Assembly (NCBI GenBank): GCA_030248225.1
Contig: JASANE010030215.1
Coordinates: forward strand, 1-64,000
From: Trileptium ribeirensis
Taxonomy: Eukaryota; Nematoda; Enoplea; Enoplida; Thoracostomopsidae
Direction: 5' to 3'
Length of the DNA stretch: 64,000 nt
Below the pieces are notes generated by a model. That model did not search any database. It was given only the letters and a program-made list of their open reading frames with translations, and was not told the DNA's origin. Each line of letters begins with the position of its first letter. The stretch's first letter is position 1. This document shows, one piece after another, positions 1 to 12,485 of this stretch. The translations under genes were made by a program, and so were the position numbers.

Positions 1-3000
1 GGACCAGACAATCGTAGGTACACTGGGTCTAAAGTTGAGCTGGTCCAAAGTTGAATCAGAACGTTTCAATTTTTGTCGATATCCGCTCACCATCATAATT
101 CGTGTGACACAACCATAGTAGGGAAAAAGTTACAGACAATCGTAGGTACACTGGGTCTAAAGTTGAGCTGGTCAGAAGTTGAATCAGAACGTTTGGATTT
201 TTATGGAGATATCCGCTCACCATCATAATTCGTGTGACACAACCATCGTAGGACCATACAATCGTAGGTACACTGGGTCTAAAGTTGAGCTGGTCCAAAG
301 TTGAATCAGAACGTTTCAATTTTTGTCGATATCCGCTCACCGTCATATTTCGTGTGACACATCCATCGTGGGACGAGACAATCGTAGGTACACTGTAGTC
401 TAAAGTTGAGCTGGTCCAATGTTGAATCAGAACGTTTCAATTTTTGTCGATATCCGCTCACCATCATAATTCGTGTGACACAACCATCGTAGGACCAGAC
501 AATCGTAGGTACACTGGGTCTAAAGTTGAGCTGGTCCAAAGTTGAATCAGAACGTTTCAATTTTTGTCGATATCCGCTCACCATCATAATTCGTGTGACA
601 CAACCATCGTAGGACCAGACAATCGTAGGTACACTGGGTCTAAAGTTGAGCTGGTCCAAAGTTGAATCAGAACGTTTCAATTTTTGTCGATATCCGCTCA
701 CCATCATAATTCGTGTGACACAACCATCGTAGGACCAGACAATCGTAGGTACACTGGGTCTAAAGTTGAGCTGGTCCAAAGTTGAATCAGAACGTTTCAA
801 TTTTTGTCGATATCCGCTCACCATCATAATTCGTGTGACACAACCATCGTAGGACCAGACAATCGTAGGTACACTGGGTCTAAAGTTGAGCTGGTCCAAA
901 GTTGAATCAGAACGTTTCAATTTTTGTCGATATCCGCTCACCATCATAATTCGTGTGACACAACCATCGTAGGACCATACAATCGTAGGTACACTGGGTC
1001 TAAAGTTGAGCTGGTCCAAAGTTGAATCAGAACGTTTCAATTTTTGTCGATATCCGCTCACCATCATAATTCGTGTGACACAACCATCGTAGGACCAGAC
1101 AATCGTAGGTACACCTAAGGGTCTAAAGTTGAGCTGTGAAGTCCAAAGTTGAATCAGAATTACTCGTTTCATTTTTTGCCATATCCGCGATCATCCATCA
1201 TAATTCTGTGCCACAACCATCATAGACCTAATGCACTCTTAGACTCTAGGTCTAAAGTTGAGCTGGTCCAAAGTTGAATCAGAACGTTTCAATTTTTTTA
1301 GATATCAGATAAAAATCAAAATGCGTGTGAAACAACCATCGTAGGACCATACATTAGTAGGTACACTGGGTCTAAAGTTGAGCTGGTCCAAAGTTGAATC
1401 AGAACGTTTCAATTTTTGTCGATATCCGCTCACCATCATAATTCGTGTGACACAACCATCGTAGGACCAGACAATCGTAGGTACACTGGGTCTAAAGTTG
1501 AGCTGGTCCAAAGTTGAATCAGAACGTTTCAATTTTTGTCGATATCCGCTCACCATCATAATTCGTGTGACACAACCATCGTAGGACCATACAATCGTAG
1601 GTACACTGGGTCTAAAGTTGAGCTGGTCCAAAGTTGAATCAGAACGTTTCAATTTTTGTCGATATCCGCTCACCATCATAATTCGTGTGACACAACCATC
1701 GTAGGACCAGACAATCGTAGGTACACTGGGTCTAAAGTTGAGCTGGTCCAAAGTTGAATCAGAACGTTTCAATTTTTGTCGATATCCGCTCACCATCATA
1801 ATTCGTGTGACACAACCATCGTAGGACCAGACAATCGTAGGTACACTGGGTCTAAAGTTGAGCTGGTCCAAAGTTGAATCAGAACGTTTCAATTTTTGTC
1901 GATATCCGCTCACCATCATAATTCGTGTGACACAACCATCGTAGGACCAGACAATCGTAGGTACACTGGGTCTAAAGTTGAGCTGGTCCAAAGTTGAATC
2001 AGAACGTTTCAATTTTTGTCGATATCCGCTCACCATCATAATTCGTGTGACACAACCATCGTAGGACCAGACAATCGTAGGTACACTGGGTCTAAAGTTG
2101 AGCTGGTCCAAAGTTGAATCAGAACGTTTCAATTTTTGTCGATATCCGCTCACCATCATAATTCGTGTGACACAACCATCGTAGGACCAGACAATCGTAG
2201 GTACACTGGGTCTAAAGTTGAGCTGGTCCAAAGTTGAATCAGAACGTTTCAATTTTTGTCGATATCCGCTCACCATCATAATTCGTGTGACACAACCATC
2301 GTAGGACCAGACAATCGTAGGTACACTGGGTCTAAAGTTGAGCTGGTCCAAAGTTGAATCAGAACGTTTCAATTTTTGTCGATATCCGCTCACCATCATA
2401 ATTCGTGTGACACAACCATCGTAGGACCAGACAATCGTAGGTACACTGGGTCTAAAGTTGAGCTGGTCCAAAGTTGAATCAGAACGTTTCAATTTTTGTC
2501 GATATCCGCTCACCATCATAATTCGTGTGACACAACCATCGTAGGACCAGACAATCGTAGGTACACTGGGTCTAAAGTTGAGCTGGTCCAAAGTTGAATC
2601 AGAACGTTTCAATTTTTGTCGATATCCGCTCACCATCATAATTCGTGTGACACAACCATCGTAGGACCATACAATCGTAGGTACACTGGGTCTAAAGTTG
2701 AGCTGGTCCAAAGTTGAATCAGAACGTTTCAATTTTTGTCGATATCCGCTCACCATCATAATTCGTGTGACACAACCATCGTAGGACCAGACAATCGTAG
2801 GTACACTGGGTCTAAAGTTGAGCTGGTCCAAAGTTGAATCAGAACGTTTCAATTTTTGTCGATATCCGCTCACCATCATAATTCGTGTGACACAACCATC
2901 GTAGGACCAGACAATCGTAGGTACACTGGGTCTAAAGTTGAGCTGGTCCAAAGTTGAATCAGAACGTTTCAATTTTTGTCGATATCCGCTCACCATCATA

Positions 3001-3834
3001 ATTCGTGTGACACAACCATCGTAGGACCATACAATCGTAGGTACACTGGGTCTAAAGTTGAGCTGGTCCAAAGTTGAATCAGAACGTTTCAATTTTTGTC
3101 GATATCCGCTCACCATCATAATTCGTGTGACACAACCATCGTAGGACCAGACAATCGTAGGTACACTGGGTCTAAAGTTGAGCTGGTCCAAAGTTGAATC
3201 AGAACGTTTCAATTTTTGTCGATATCCGCTCACCATCATAATTCGTGTGACACAACCATCGTAGGACCAGACAATCGTAGGTACACTGGGTCTAAAGTTG
3301 AGCTGGTCCAAAGTTGAATCAGAACGTTTCAATTTTTGTCGATATCCGCTCACCATCATAATTCGTGTGACACAACCACTCGTAGGACCCGACAATCGTA
3401 GGTACACTGGGTCTAAAGTTGAGCTGGTCCAAAGTTGAATCAGAACGTTTCAATTTTTGTCGATATCCGCTCACCATCATAATTCGTGTGACACAACCAT
3501 CGTAGGACCAGACAATCGTAGGTACACTGGGTCTAAAGTTGAGCTGGTCCAATGTTGAATCAGAAAATTTCAATATTAGTCTATAACCGCTCTACATCAT
3601 AATTCGTGTGACACAACCATCGTATGACCAGACAATCGTAGGTCACTGGGTCTAAAGTTGAGCTGGACCAAAGTTGAATCAGAACGTTTCAATTTTTGTC
3701 GATATCCGCTCACCATCATAATTCGTGTGACACAACCATCGTAGGACCAGACAATCGTAGGTACACTGGGTCTAAAGTTGAGCTGGTCCAAAGTTGAATC
3801 AGAACGTTTCAATTTTTATTGAGATATCCGCTGA
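1..3834. repeat. 120-bp satellite array, forward orientation
   Basis: A 120-bp unit repeats about 32 times. Between roughly 480 and 3360 the copies are almost identical and the period is exactly 120. The only recurrent variant there is G or T in the 9-mer ggaccaKac (T at units near 973, 1341, 1581, 2661 and 3021). A disturbed patch of indel-rich units lies at 1100-1340, and copies before 430 and after 3370 are less uniform. Because 120 is a multiple of three and one minus-strand frame lacks stops, the array yields long artificial open frames (up to 700 codons, 40-residue period). I read these as a by-product of satellite homogenisation, not a gene. Confidence 0.97.
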
Positions 3835-3885
3835 CGACATGAAAACTGAACGATGTACATGGACATAAGCGAATTATGCTGCGTG
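3835..3885. other. Satellite orientation switch (inversion junction)
   Basis: To the left, units read gatatccgctcaccatcata. To the right the reverse complement, gtgagcggatatcgacaaaa, begins near 3883. The roughly 50 bases between them are not satellite. The two sides therefore form a very large imperfect palindrome. It may be a true inversion or a fold-back joining artefact of sequencing or assembly. Confidence 0.85.
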
Positions 3886-5200
3886 AGCGGATATCGACAA
3901 AAATTGAAAGGTTCTCCTTCAATTTTGGACCAACCCACTTTAGACTCAGTGTACCTACGATTGTCTGGTTCTACGATGGTTGTGTCACACGAATTATGTA
4001 TGGTGAGTGGATATCCACAAAAAGTGAAACGTTCTATTCAACTTCGAACCAGCTCAACTTTAGACCCCAGTGTGCCTACAATTGTATGGTCCTACGATGG
4101 ATGTGTCACACGAATTAATTACAGTGAGCGGATATCCGACAAAAATTGAAACGTTCTGATTCAACATTGGACCAGTCTAAACTTTGAACCCAGTGTACCT
4201 ACAATTGTCTTGGTCCTACGATGGTTGTGTACACACAAATTATGATGGTGAGCGGATATCAACAAAAAATTGAAACGTTCACATCCAAACTTTGGACCAG
4301 TCTAACTTGAGACCCAGTGTACCTACGATTGTCTTGTCTGACGATGGTTGTGTCACACGAATTATGATGGTGAGCGGATATCGACAAAAATTGAAATTTT
4401 CTGATTCAACTTTGGACCACTCAACTTGACTCCAGTGTACCTACCGATTGTATGGTACGATGGTTGTGTCACACGAATTATTGATGGGGGTGAGGTATCG
4501 ACAAAATTGAAACGTTCTGACTACAAACTCCAACCACTAGACTTAGACCCAGTGTACCTACATTGTCTGGTACGATAGGTGGTGTCACACGAATTATGAT
4601 GGTGAGATATCGACAAAAATGGAAACGTTTTCTAACTTCCGACCACTCAATCTTAGACCCAGTGTACCTACGATAGTCTGGTCCTACGATGGTTGTGTCG
4701 CACGAATTATGATGGTTAGCGGATATCGACAAAAAATTGAAACGTTCTGATTCAACTTGGACCAGCTCAACTTTAGACCCAGGTGTCTTACGATATATGG
4801 TCCTACGATGGTTGTGTCACACGAATTATGATGGTGAGCGGATATCGACAAAAAATGAAACGTTCTGATTCAACTTTCAGGACCAGCTATTTAGACCCCA
4901 GTGTCATTGTCTAGGTCTTACGATGGTTGTGTCACACGAATTATGATGGTGAGCGGATATCGACAAAAATTGAAACGTTCTCCTATTCAATTTGGACCAG
5001 CTCAACTTTAAACTCCAGTGCCTCATTTGTATGGTCCTGGGTGGTTGTGTCACACGAATTATTGATGGTAAATTGTCGACAAAAGTGAAACGTTATAATT
5101 TCGACCCCTCGAACTTGGTTACTGTACAATTGTCTGGCTCTACGATGGTTGTGTCGCGCGATAGTAGACGGATATCGACAAAAATTGAAACGTTCTGACT
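3886..5200. repeat. Same 120-bp satellite, inverted and diverging
   Basis: About eleven copies of the 120-bp unit in reverse complement (ttgtgtcacacgaattatga and gtgagcggatatcgacaaaa recur). They carry many single-base indels and substitutions that vary from unit to unit, and divergence rises steadily rightward. This contrasts sharply with the near-identical copies on the left. Confidence 0.92.
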
Positions 5201-7835
5201 CACTATTTATTTTTTTTTTTTGGAAACCCCGCGTACCTAGATAGTCTTCCCAATAAATATATTTTCGCACAAATTCTAATAATTTATAAAATTCAAAATT
5301 CAAAATTCTAAATTCCCAACTGTAGAACCACTATAGACAGTATATTTACTCACTATATTTACTCTAATGTTCTGCCAATAATATTTACTCTAATGTTAAT
5401 GGTAACATAGTTTAGACAAAAATTTACTCTAATATTCTTCTAATTTACTCTAATGTTCACCTAGACTTAGACCCCGTATAGCTAATGTTCTGCCAATAGT
5501 ATTGTATTCTAACAAATTATAATAGTAAACAGAATCAACAAAAATGTGAACCATTCTATATTTAACTTCACCCAACTATATTTTAGACTCTAATGTTACT
5601 GCTAATGGTCCTACACAATAGTTACACAAATGTATAGATAATGTTCAGCCAAAATATATTTACTCAAATTCTAATGTTCTGCCAAATAATTTACTCTATA
5701 TTTACTCTAATGTTCTGCCAATATATTTTTGGTATATTTTTGTAACAAAATTCTAATGTTAACAAATATGACAAAATTGAAACATTCTAATTTCCAAAAT
5801 ATATTTACTCTAACCAGTGTACAAAATCTCTGGTCCTACGATAATAGTTCACCAAGATAATGGTGAGCAGATATCAACAAAATTGAAACGTTCTAAATTT
5901 TGGACCGGGCTCCAAACTATTTAAAGCCCAGATGGTACCTACGATTGTATAGTCTTACGATGGTTGTGTCGCACGAATTTTTGATTCGCACTTTTTTTAG
6001 AAACCCGACTCAATTTCAAAACCTATCACACAAATTATAATAGTAACAAATATCCAACAAAAATTGAAACGTTTTCTAATTCCAAACTACCTAGACTACC
6101 TAAACGGTCTCGTGTACCCCTACACTATAGTCTCACTCAATCTATTTTTTGTGTCGCCCAATTGATGATAAGTATCAACAAAATTGAAATTCACCTAGAT
6201 TCAACCACTATATTTACTCTAATGTACCTATCAATCTATAGTCTAGAATAATCTATCACCAAAATTCTAATGGTAAAGCTAATTTTTCTGACAAAATTGA
6301 AACGTCTAGACTACCTAGACTACCTAACCCAGTGTACAATTGTATGTATTACGAGATGGTTGTGTCGCGCGTAGATGGTAACAAAATCCGTCGACAAAAT
6401 TGAAACGTAGATTCAAAACTACCTAGACTACCTAGACTACCTAGTGTACCTATCAATCTATCATACCTAGACTACCAATATAGCTAGCTAGCACAATCTA
6501 ATGGTAACAAATATATTTTTTTTGAAATTCACCAAAATATATTTTTTCGTCTAATGTTCTGCCTACGATATTTACTCTAATGTTCTGCCAAATTGTATGG
6601 GTACTCAATCTAACTATATTCACACAATAAGAGTAACAGAATCAACAAAATCCAAAATATATTTTTGTGAACTTTGGTATAGCTAATGGGTACTTATTGT
6701 ATAGTATATTTTTGTAGCGCGAATTATAATAGTAGACAAAATTGAAACATTCTATTGGTTCACTAAACCATACCTAAGTGTCTGGTCCTACCAAATCATT
6801 TGGCACAATTACATGAGGTAATATACAAAATTGAAAGCATTCTAATTAGACTTGGGTACACTATATTTTAGACCCAATCTATCAATCTATCATACTACCT
6901 AATAGTATAATTATCCACACGAATTATAATTATCGACAAAATTGAAACATTCATTTGGGTACACTATATTTACTCTAATGTTCTGCCAATTGTCTGGTGC
7001 TCACTAAATAGTATCCACACGAATTATAATAGTAGATGAAAGTATTAGATTCAACTTTCAACCATTCAACTTTAGACTTATGTCTATTGTCTGGTCCTAC
7101 GAATGGTTTGTCAGCACACAATAGGATAACGGATATCCAACAAAAAATTAAACATTCTGATCATTCAAACAAGCTAAACTAAACCAGGTGTACCTACAAA
7201 ATATATTTACAATAGTCACCAAATTATAATAGAGTAACAAATATTTTTCCTACATTCTAATTAGACTCGTTTTCGTTTAAAAACCCAGTGTATATAATTT
7301 ACTCTCAGAATAATCTATCACCAATTATAAAATCCATAATTTACTCTCTGTCGACAAAATTGAAACATTCTAATGCAAACTTTGGGTACACTATATTTTT
7401 GTACAATCTGGTCCTACGATAGTTGTGTAACACAATCTATAAATAGTTAACAGATATCAACAAAATTAAACATTCTAATTCAACCACTATTTAACCCAGT
7501 GTACCTATCAATTGTATGGTACACAATATGATATATTCACCTAAGTATAAAATTGAAACATTCTGATATTTAACCCAGTGTACTTACAATCTAGGTCCTA
7601 CAATGGTGTATTCACACAATCATTAAGTCAACAAATTGAAACATTCTGATTCAACTTTCAACCACTCAACTTTAGACCCGGTGTAACTACAAATACTGGT
7701 ATTACGATAGATCTGTCACACGAATTATGATGGTGAGCGGATATCAACAAAAATTATAAATTCAACTTTGGACCGGTTTTTAACCCAGTGTCTATAAATA
7801 GTTGTGTCACACGATTATGATGGTAACAAAACTAA
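5201..7835. repeat. Heavily corrupted satellite tail
   Basis: Scattered fragments of the inverted 120-bp unit remain (acaaaattgaaacattctaa, cccagtgtacctacaa, a good copy at 7690-7760). They are mixed with low-complexity phrases that recur out of register, such as tatttactctaatgttctgc and cctagactacctagactacc. The pattern looks more like consensus error from noisy long reads over a satellite than ordinary mutational decay. Unique-looking sequence resumes near 7836. Confidence 0.8.
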
Positions 7836-8214
7836 TGTTATATGTCGCTCTTCTACGAGTACGTGTGCTTATTTTCTTTCTTTCAAATGACAGGTACAGC
7901 TTGTCACGTATATAAACATTAGGTACTAGATAATTGGAAAAGTGCCACAAAATTTTTGGTTAGCTTATTTTGGATTAGTAAATAGCATTAGCCTACAAAC
8001 TTTACCCAAAATGTCCAAATATGTATCAACTTGGTACGTATTTTTGTTCGTGCAGCCGGACAGGTTCACGCTTAATTAAAAATGCCGAATAAATCAAATA
8101 TAATTAATCAGTTAACCTTATACTTTTATGAGTATAACAAGGATATTCAAACACCACTGCTGGCAACAATAAAAATGTCGTTGCATTGATTAATTAATTA
8201 TGGTTGATACCTTT
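7836..8214. other. Intergenic, AT-rich
   Basis: No convincing gene, repeat or RNA was seen. Ordinary AT-rich sequence with frequent stops in all frames separates the satellite from the first TIR element. Confidence 0.6.
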
Positions 8215-8221
8215 TGATTTA

Positions 8222-8607
8222 ACTGGGGGTGTATTAGGGAAGTGTAGGACAATTCCCTGCACTGTAATTTTAACCCTTATCGGAAAAGACGAATATTTTC
8301 GTCTCTACCCCTCCTCATTTTTGAGGGGATCAACATGCACTCCTACCACGTTTTATTGGGAGTTAAGTCATACCCCCTCGTGTGGTGAATTGTGGGGGCG
8401 GTTGAATCGGTAACAGTTTTCCAACTGAGCCACCCCCCCAGCTAAACTAGAGGGTTTCGAGTTACTCATCGATAAAACGGGGGATCTGTGCATGATGACC
8501 ACCCTTCCCAGCAATGAGGAGGTAAGGCCAAAAACGCCCGTGTCAACAAACACAGGTTTATATTACAGTGTAGGGAAGGGCCATATTCTTCCCTTATGCA
8601 CTTTTGG
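8222..8607. mobile_element. TIR element (MITE), same family as 25552 and 47407 copies
   Basis: The left end begins ctgggggtgtattagggaag and the right end is its imperfect reverse complement (cttcccttatgcacttttgg). Both ends continue inward with the family signature ttccctgcactgtaat / attacagtgtagggaa. The TIRs are about 50 bp. A TTAA lies immediately outside each end (8218-8221 and 8608-8611), which could be a TTAA target duplication. The related copies in this window instead show a 7-bp duplication, so the target type is unresolved. The GC-richer interior contains short open frames with no recognisable domain and is non-autonomous. Confidence 0.75.
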
Positions 8608-8611
8608 GTTA

Positions 8612-10747
8612 ACGGACAGGCTCGAAGCGTAGAAAAAATTTAATAAACAGTATCCATTTAGTCACATATATAAGCGGACTAAAAAGTCTTAAAAGCTAGC
8701 CACCTTCTGAGTGTGAACTTTGACAGTAGTGGGTGTTGTACCGTGTACTTATTGATATAGCAATTTATTTACATTTCAATTGTCATCGATAGCACACTTC
8801 TTCGGTCAACATTGGAGAATTGTATTGTTTTTCTGTTCAACATCTCGGGATCGTAATCGGTTGAGTCGCATTTTGCGCAAGGGTTTGGCAATAGGAGTCA
8901 CAGTTGCTTAAATTATGTTCTTCCTTTAATTCACCTATTCCAGAAGCCGGGTAATACAATGGAACGAATTTGAACAGAGGAGGTGCGTGTTCGCCCTGGA
9001 CAGAACTGATCTCTGTAGACTGGTGTCGCAGCATTAATGAATATAAAATAAAAGCGCTAGATATGTATACGAATAGTAACTATTCTCACTAATCTAGGTC
9101 CGTATAGCTTAAAACATATTTGATGCAACATAAGGGTTGACCAGAAATATGAATATTGTCACGGTTTTACGCCATGTTGCACAAAATACATTTGATGCAA
9201 AGAAAAAAGATTAGCCATCGTTTGAAAAATATTAGTGTCCTCACTATCTTACACCAATTGCATCAAATAAATTTGATGCAAGTAGTTATCTATATATTTA
9301 TTTGGGCTCAGCTTTTTGAAGTGCATTTAACCTCACATACTATGTCTGTTATGTTATTGGAATTCGCAAAATTAATTACACTAGGCAATACAAGGGGAAA
9401 GAAACGCAAGATAATTTGTTTCATCTATCACTGCAGTCCTTTATGTTAGTCGCCGTAGGCAGAGTTAACCGGATTCTGTAGGGGATCCAGGCATCAAAAC
9501 AAGGTTATTACAGCCTCAGCCGCCCGCTGCAACTGCTTCAATAACTTAAGAATATGCCTAGTCATTTTTACTGCCAAAATTTAGGAGAAAATAATTTGGC
9601 TTCTGTTTTCGCGAATAGATGGGTTAAAGATCCACGAAGATAGTTCAATTAACATGTTTATGTTTTGATGCGGAGGGTCAAATACTATCCGTTTTAAAAT
9701 TCACGGATAGAAAATGATTATTCTAAGCCCGCTTGATCACACTGAAGTCGCGTTAATTGACCTTTCCAGAGCGAGTTTGGAAAAAATATTTCGGCGCCAA
9801 AACTCTGGTTTCAATTCAGGCTGTGGTGGGATGACCCAAATGGATAGTACTTAACGTTTCACTCGTGAATTACAAAAAATTTGTTGTGCTTAGGACCGGA
9901 AAGCCACTTTCTGAAAGACATGTCTGCTAGCGGGTACACTTTTGAGCAGTATATTGCGAGTCTGCTTGTACTACTCGTCCTATATGGTTTATTCCATTTT
10001 TTATATCAAAACCCATCGCGCCAGTACACCAATAGCCATAATAGAAAAGTTATTTTTGGGGCCAACTTAATTTCGGCCAAGCCCATTATAACCCGGATTT
10101 AAAGATGTTTCTCAGCGTAAACTCATTTAAATCGGTAAAACCCAAAAACGATTGGTTTATACACTTCAAATCAAACCAATTTTTGAGTTTATCGATGTTT
10201 CTGGGCTCATCTTGTGTAAATTCCGGATTAGTAAACTCGTAGCAAAAAGCATTCGATTCAGCAGAAATGCAACCTAGAATAACTGTAACTTCTAAAGATA
10301 GCTGTGTGGCTATGCCTTACATGGGCCGCTGGGATTTGCATCACGGCCTTTTATCTCCCACCGACCCCAAATATTTCAATCTTGGGATTTTGTTGCTACG
10401 TTATTTCTTCAGGCCTTTTAGTTCTTGCAAAACAGGCGGAACAAATCAAAAGTCTTTAAAATGCACATGTCGCTTAAATACAGTACACAAACAATAGTAC
10501 TTCGCTTTTAACAGATTAATTTGTAACCTGCACCCTAGAAATAGTAACTTTCTAGCTTCGTAACTGATGGTGGTACTGTCCTATATCAAAATCGTGGTAC
10601 TGTCCCATATCAAGTTATTTATGTTTGTCCTAGTAAATACTGATTTATAAATATTTATTACAACCTGGCCAGTAAAATCAAAATGTAGAAATTTTTTTCA
10701 GTACTGTTCAATCAGGTTGATATAAGATCTTTTAAATTACTACACAT
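8612..10747. other. Intergenic
   Basis: No supported gene. Around 9120-9290 the 9-mer ttgatgcaa or its complement occurs four times, including a small palindrome at 9258-9282. Open frames of 70-100 codons (9156-9449, 9881-10102, 10267-10497) show no recognisable domain and look like chance. Confidence 0.5.
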
Positions 10748-11007
10748 ATATAGGCAGTTGTAAGAGGAGAAGTATTACCCCCTTTCTGCCCTTACGTTAT
10801 TCATTTCCTTATGTAAATGTTCTACCTTATTATAAACATGTGTGGCAATGTTCTGCGAACGCTAATATGTATGCTGTGCGAACGACGCTTATGAATTCTC
10901 ATTTTCGAGTCGTATGAATGCGTTTCAGAAGCAGAACACAGCAGTAAATGTACAGTCTCGTATGCACCATAGGAAATGAATAAATTAGTATTGTATTTGT
11001 ATTGTAA
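10748..11007 (+). mobile_element. Dispersed retroelement 3' end with TATTG-type tail
   Basis: This sequence shares order and many words with 37288-37542: a taggcag...aagaggcg/aagagga start, cccctttctgcc, ttcattttc, a shared cagaagcagaacac block, tgctgtaaatg, and a gaataaa-like motif. It ends in a short ttgtatttgtattgta run. A dispersed unit ending in a pentanucleotide tail is typical of SINE or truncated non-LTR 3' ends. No reverse-transcriptase coding sequence remains here. Confidence 0.6.
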
Positions 11008-12009
11008 CAAGCTACAAAAATCTAAAACTATTATTTATTAAACCGGAACACCTCATGTTTTGTAATACCAGCCAAGGGTCTTTCTCAGTATCCCGTGGAC
11101 TTAGCCTAAGCCTAAGCCAACCTTAGATTTATACTTCGCGATTCCAGTATTGTTGTAATCATTAATGGAGTGTAATACTATGGAGTAATTGCATTTTGAG
11201 TACCAGAATAATTTGTTCCATGTTTAGATAATTCAATTTATCTGTTTCTCTTGCATTGTTTGTTCAATAAGAAAATAAACATAATAAGCAAAACATTAAA
11301 TGCTGCCTACATTTGAAATTTTTTCAAACATATATTATTTGCTTGTGACGTCTGCGTACGTTTACCCGAAACACTTTAACTATGAATATACACAAGAATT
11401 CCAAATCCCAGGAGTCAGTGTGTAAAGGTGCAATGCAATGCAATGCAATCCAATGCAATTCATTGCAGGCTGGAATGTCGTTGCGATTTTTCTAAAAAAC
11501 TGCATTCGTTGCTACAAGTGAGTCTAGACAGCTAACGGTACTCTGCTCATAACTAATTAGCGGAGTGACTATTTTTTAAATGCTGAAGGAAGTGTGACAC
11601 TTGAAAAATATGCATTTGCGACAAAATGTTGCAAATTGAACAAAGCGTTTATTTGAACTCCAGAGCGTTTTTAAGCAGCTCATTTCTGTATGTCTGTGTG
11701 ATTCGTGCGTCTCTTAGTTTAATGGTTTTTTCTCTTTTACTGTTTTTACTTCGATTATAGAATGTGCTACCCCGTAAAACTGTCGCTGGAAGACTACACC
11801 GCTGGAATGTAAAATGCATTATATATAGAAATGCAAACTACAGAAAAATTAGACACAAATACTAGTGAAATTATGTTTGTAATAATTAAATCATTGCTAA
11901 TAAAGTAAAAAATGTGGCTTCAAACTAGGCTCCGTTTTTCCGTTACAGTGAAAAAAATTACTTTAGCGCAAATTTATGCGGTGTTAACATTATAATATCC
12001 GCATCTCAT
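11008..12009. other. Intergenic with a small CAATG microsatellite
   Basis: No gene supported. At about 11431-11467 a short (caatg)n run occurs. A gcctaagcctaag motif near 11104-11118 resembles a motif at 35054-35066. Confidence 0.5.
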
Positions 12010-12485
12010 GCAACTTTTGTCCCCGGAAGCGCGCCAAAACAAAGTATTGTGACCAAGGGGGTGTTTACAGTGTGTCTGATACGATCCAATCAGATTTAGG
12101 AGCAAGGGCGTGTTCGTAGTGCGGCTTATACGACCCAATGAAATTTTTGTCCCCGGAAGCGCGCCAAAACAAAGTATTGTGAACAAAGGGGTGTTCACAG
12201 TGTGTCTGATACGATCCAATTAGATTTACGAGCAAGGGCGTGTTCGTAGTGCGGCTTATACGACCCAATGAAATTTGCGAGCAAGGACGTGTACATAGTG
12301 CGCCCAAAACGATCACATCATATTTGCGAGCAAGGGCGTACTCACAGTGCGCCAGATACGATTCAATCAGATTTGCGAGCAGAAGCATATTCACGGTGCG
12401 CCCGGCACGATCCAACCAGATTTGCGAGCAAGAGCGTGTTCACAGTGAGCCTGATACGATCCAGCCAGACTTGCGCGTGTAACTG
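12010..12485. repeat. Decayed ~58-bp tandem repeat array
   Basis: Around eight diverged units carry atttgcgagcaagggcgt and gatacgatccaaycagat. A longer segment containing tccccggaagcgcgccaaaa is duplicated (12016-12141 and 12150-12262). Overlapping open frames on both strands (60-116 codons) simply follow the period and are not called as genes. Confidence 0.85.

Noticed and set aside
306..3407. Long minus-strand open frames (288 and 700 codons) in the satellite
   Set aside because: They are exact translations of the 120-bp unit in a stop-free frame, with no promoter, termination context or known domain. They end where the array is disturbed.
1..5200. CRISPR-like array
   Set aside because: The units are contiguous 120-bp satellite copies without unique spacers, in a eukaryotic sequence.
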